Shown piece by piece: positions 28,715 through 28,888 of a stretch of DNA of 28,888 nt. This stretch comes from an uncultured Collinsella sp. (GTDB taxonomy: Bacteria > Actinomycetota > Coriobacteriia > Coriobacteriales > Coriobacteriaceae). Position 1 is the first letter of the stretch. Each line of letters opens with the position of its first letter. The DNA lies in the NCBI GenBank assembly GCA_900553705.1, contig USEK01000003.1:1-28888 (forward strand). Reading direction: 5' to 3'. The translations under genes were made by a program, and so were the position numbers. The notes beneath the pieces were generated by a model that worked only from the letters and a program-made list of their open reading frames with translations, did not search any database and was not told the DNA's origin.

Positions 28715-28888
28715 CTAGCGCACGGCCTTGACCGACGCCGCCAGATCGAACAACGTATCGAGCACGGCCTCGCAGCCATCCACCACGTCCTGCGGCAGCG
28801 GCACGATATCGGGGACGGCGAAGACATGGCATCCGGCCGTGATGCCCGAGACGCAGCCGTTGCGCGAATCCTCGACCACGGCACATTC
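28715..28888 (-). CDS. HAD family hydrolase, C-terminal fragment at window edge
   Basis: The reading frame open to the right edge encodes 57 residues before the TAG at 28715-28717: ECAVVEDSRNGCVSGITAGC, then HVFAVPDIVPLP and a C-terminal helix. VVEDSRNG is motif 4 of HAD-superfamily phosphatases of the beta-phosphoglucomutase type, where the acidic pair ED holds magnesium, and AG-HVFAVPD is the usual following strand. The N-terminus with the nucleophile Asp lies outside the window. Substrate unknown. The other frames over this stretch are Arg-rich shadows. Confidence 0.88.
   Translation of the reverse strand, partial: ECAVVEDSRNGCVSGITAGCHVFAVPDIVPLPQDVVDGCEAVLDTLFDLAASVKAVR

Overview
The window is a high-GC, gene-dense stretch of bacterial chromosome with short intergenic gaps, strong GGAGG-type ribosome binding sites and Actinomycetota-style protein composition. 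The gene set (LTA-synthase-like sulfatase, two heterodimeric ABC exporter operons, YeiH transporter, LemA, DedA, small 4.5S-type SRP RNA, branched-chain aminotransferase, GlmS) and the repeat-rich intergenic DNA look most like a gut Coriobacteriia genome, probably Collinsella. That taxonomic call is inference from general resemblance; no search was run. The first 50 bases are not genomic: they are an Illumina Nextera i7 adapter left on the contig end, and they truncate the first gene. The last gene, a HAD hydrolase, is cut by the window edge.

Layout. 51-2923: partial nitroreductase, divergent from an LTA-synthase-like membrane sulfatase. 2924-3407: terminators and a cluster of small inverted repeats. 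3408-7827: flavodoxin-like gene and a two-gene heterodimeric ABC exporter operon, all on the minus strand. 7828-8705: 0.9 kb without protein genes, holding the SRP RNA gene (ffs) and four separate long fold-back repeats. 8706-11979: a TadA-glycerate kinase fusion, tRNA-Ser(UGA), a TetR regulator and LemA. 11980-12540: a 213-bp MITE-like element and a 117-bp palindrome around the ilvE terminator. 12541-15457: ilvE with a possible overlapping leader ORF, a DedA protein and cysE. 15568-19800: a marR-ABC-ABC operon, paralogous to the first exporter pair. 19980-25215: two uncharacterised proteins, a nitroreductase, a regulator with a degenerate NTPase-like domain and Fis-type HTH, a YeiH-type transporter and a divergent GntR regulator. 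25330-28888: glmS, a divergent LacI-type regulator and the HAD fragment.

How genes may work together. Both exporter operons encode an asymmetric pair: the first subunit has Asp for the catalytic Glu and Gln for the switch His, the second has the altered signature motif, so each heterodimer should have one degenerate and one competent ATP site. The second operon has its own MarR regulator, whose promoter carries a 16-bp direct repeat. The first operon, the flavodoxin gene and the tetR gene share a TTACA-N2-TGTAA-like site upstream, suggesting a small regulon.

The most unusual signal is intergenic: at least five short palindromes (15537, 21105, 25214, 27340, 27402) share a core close to AAGGGRCAGGT while their flanking stems are different in sequence yet self-complementary in each copy. 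Two of them begin within a stop codon and one lies in the LacI promoter. These, with the larger fold-backs, suggest several families of small dispersed palindromic elements. No CRISPR array, phage, transposase gene or replication origin was seen.
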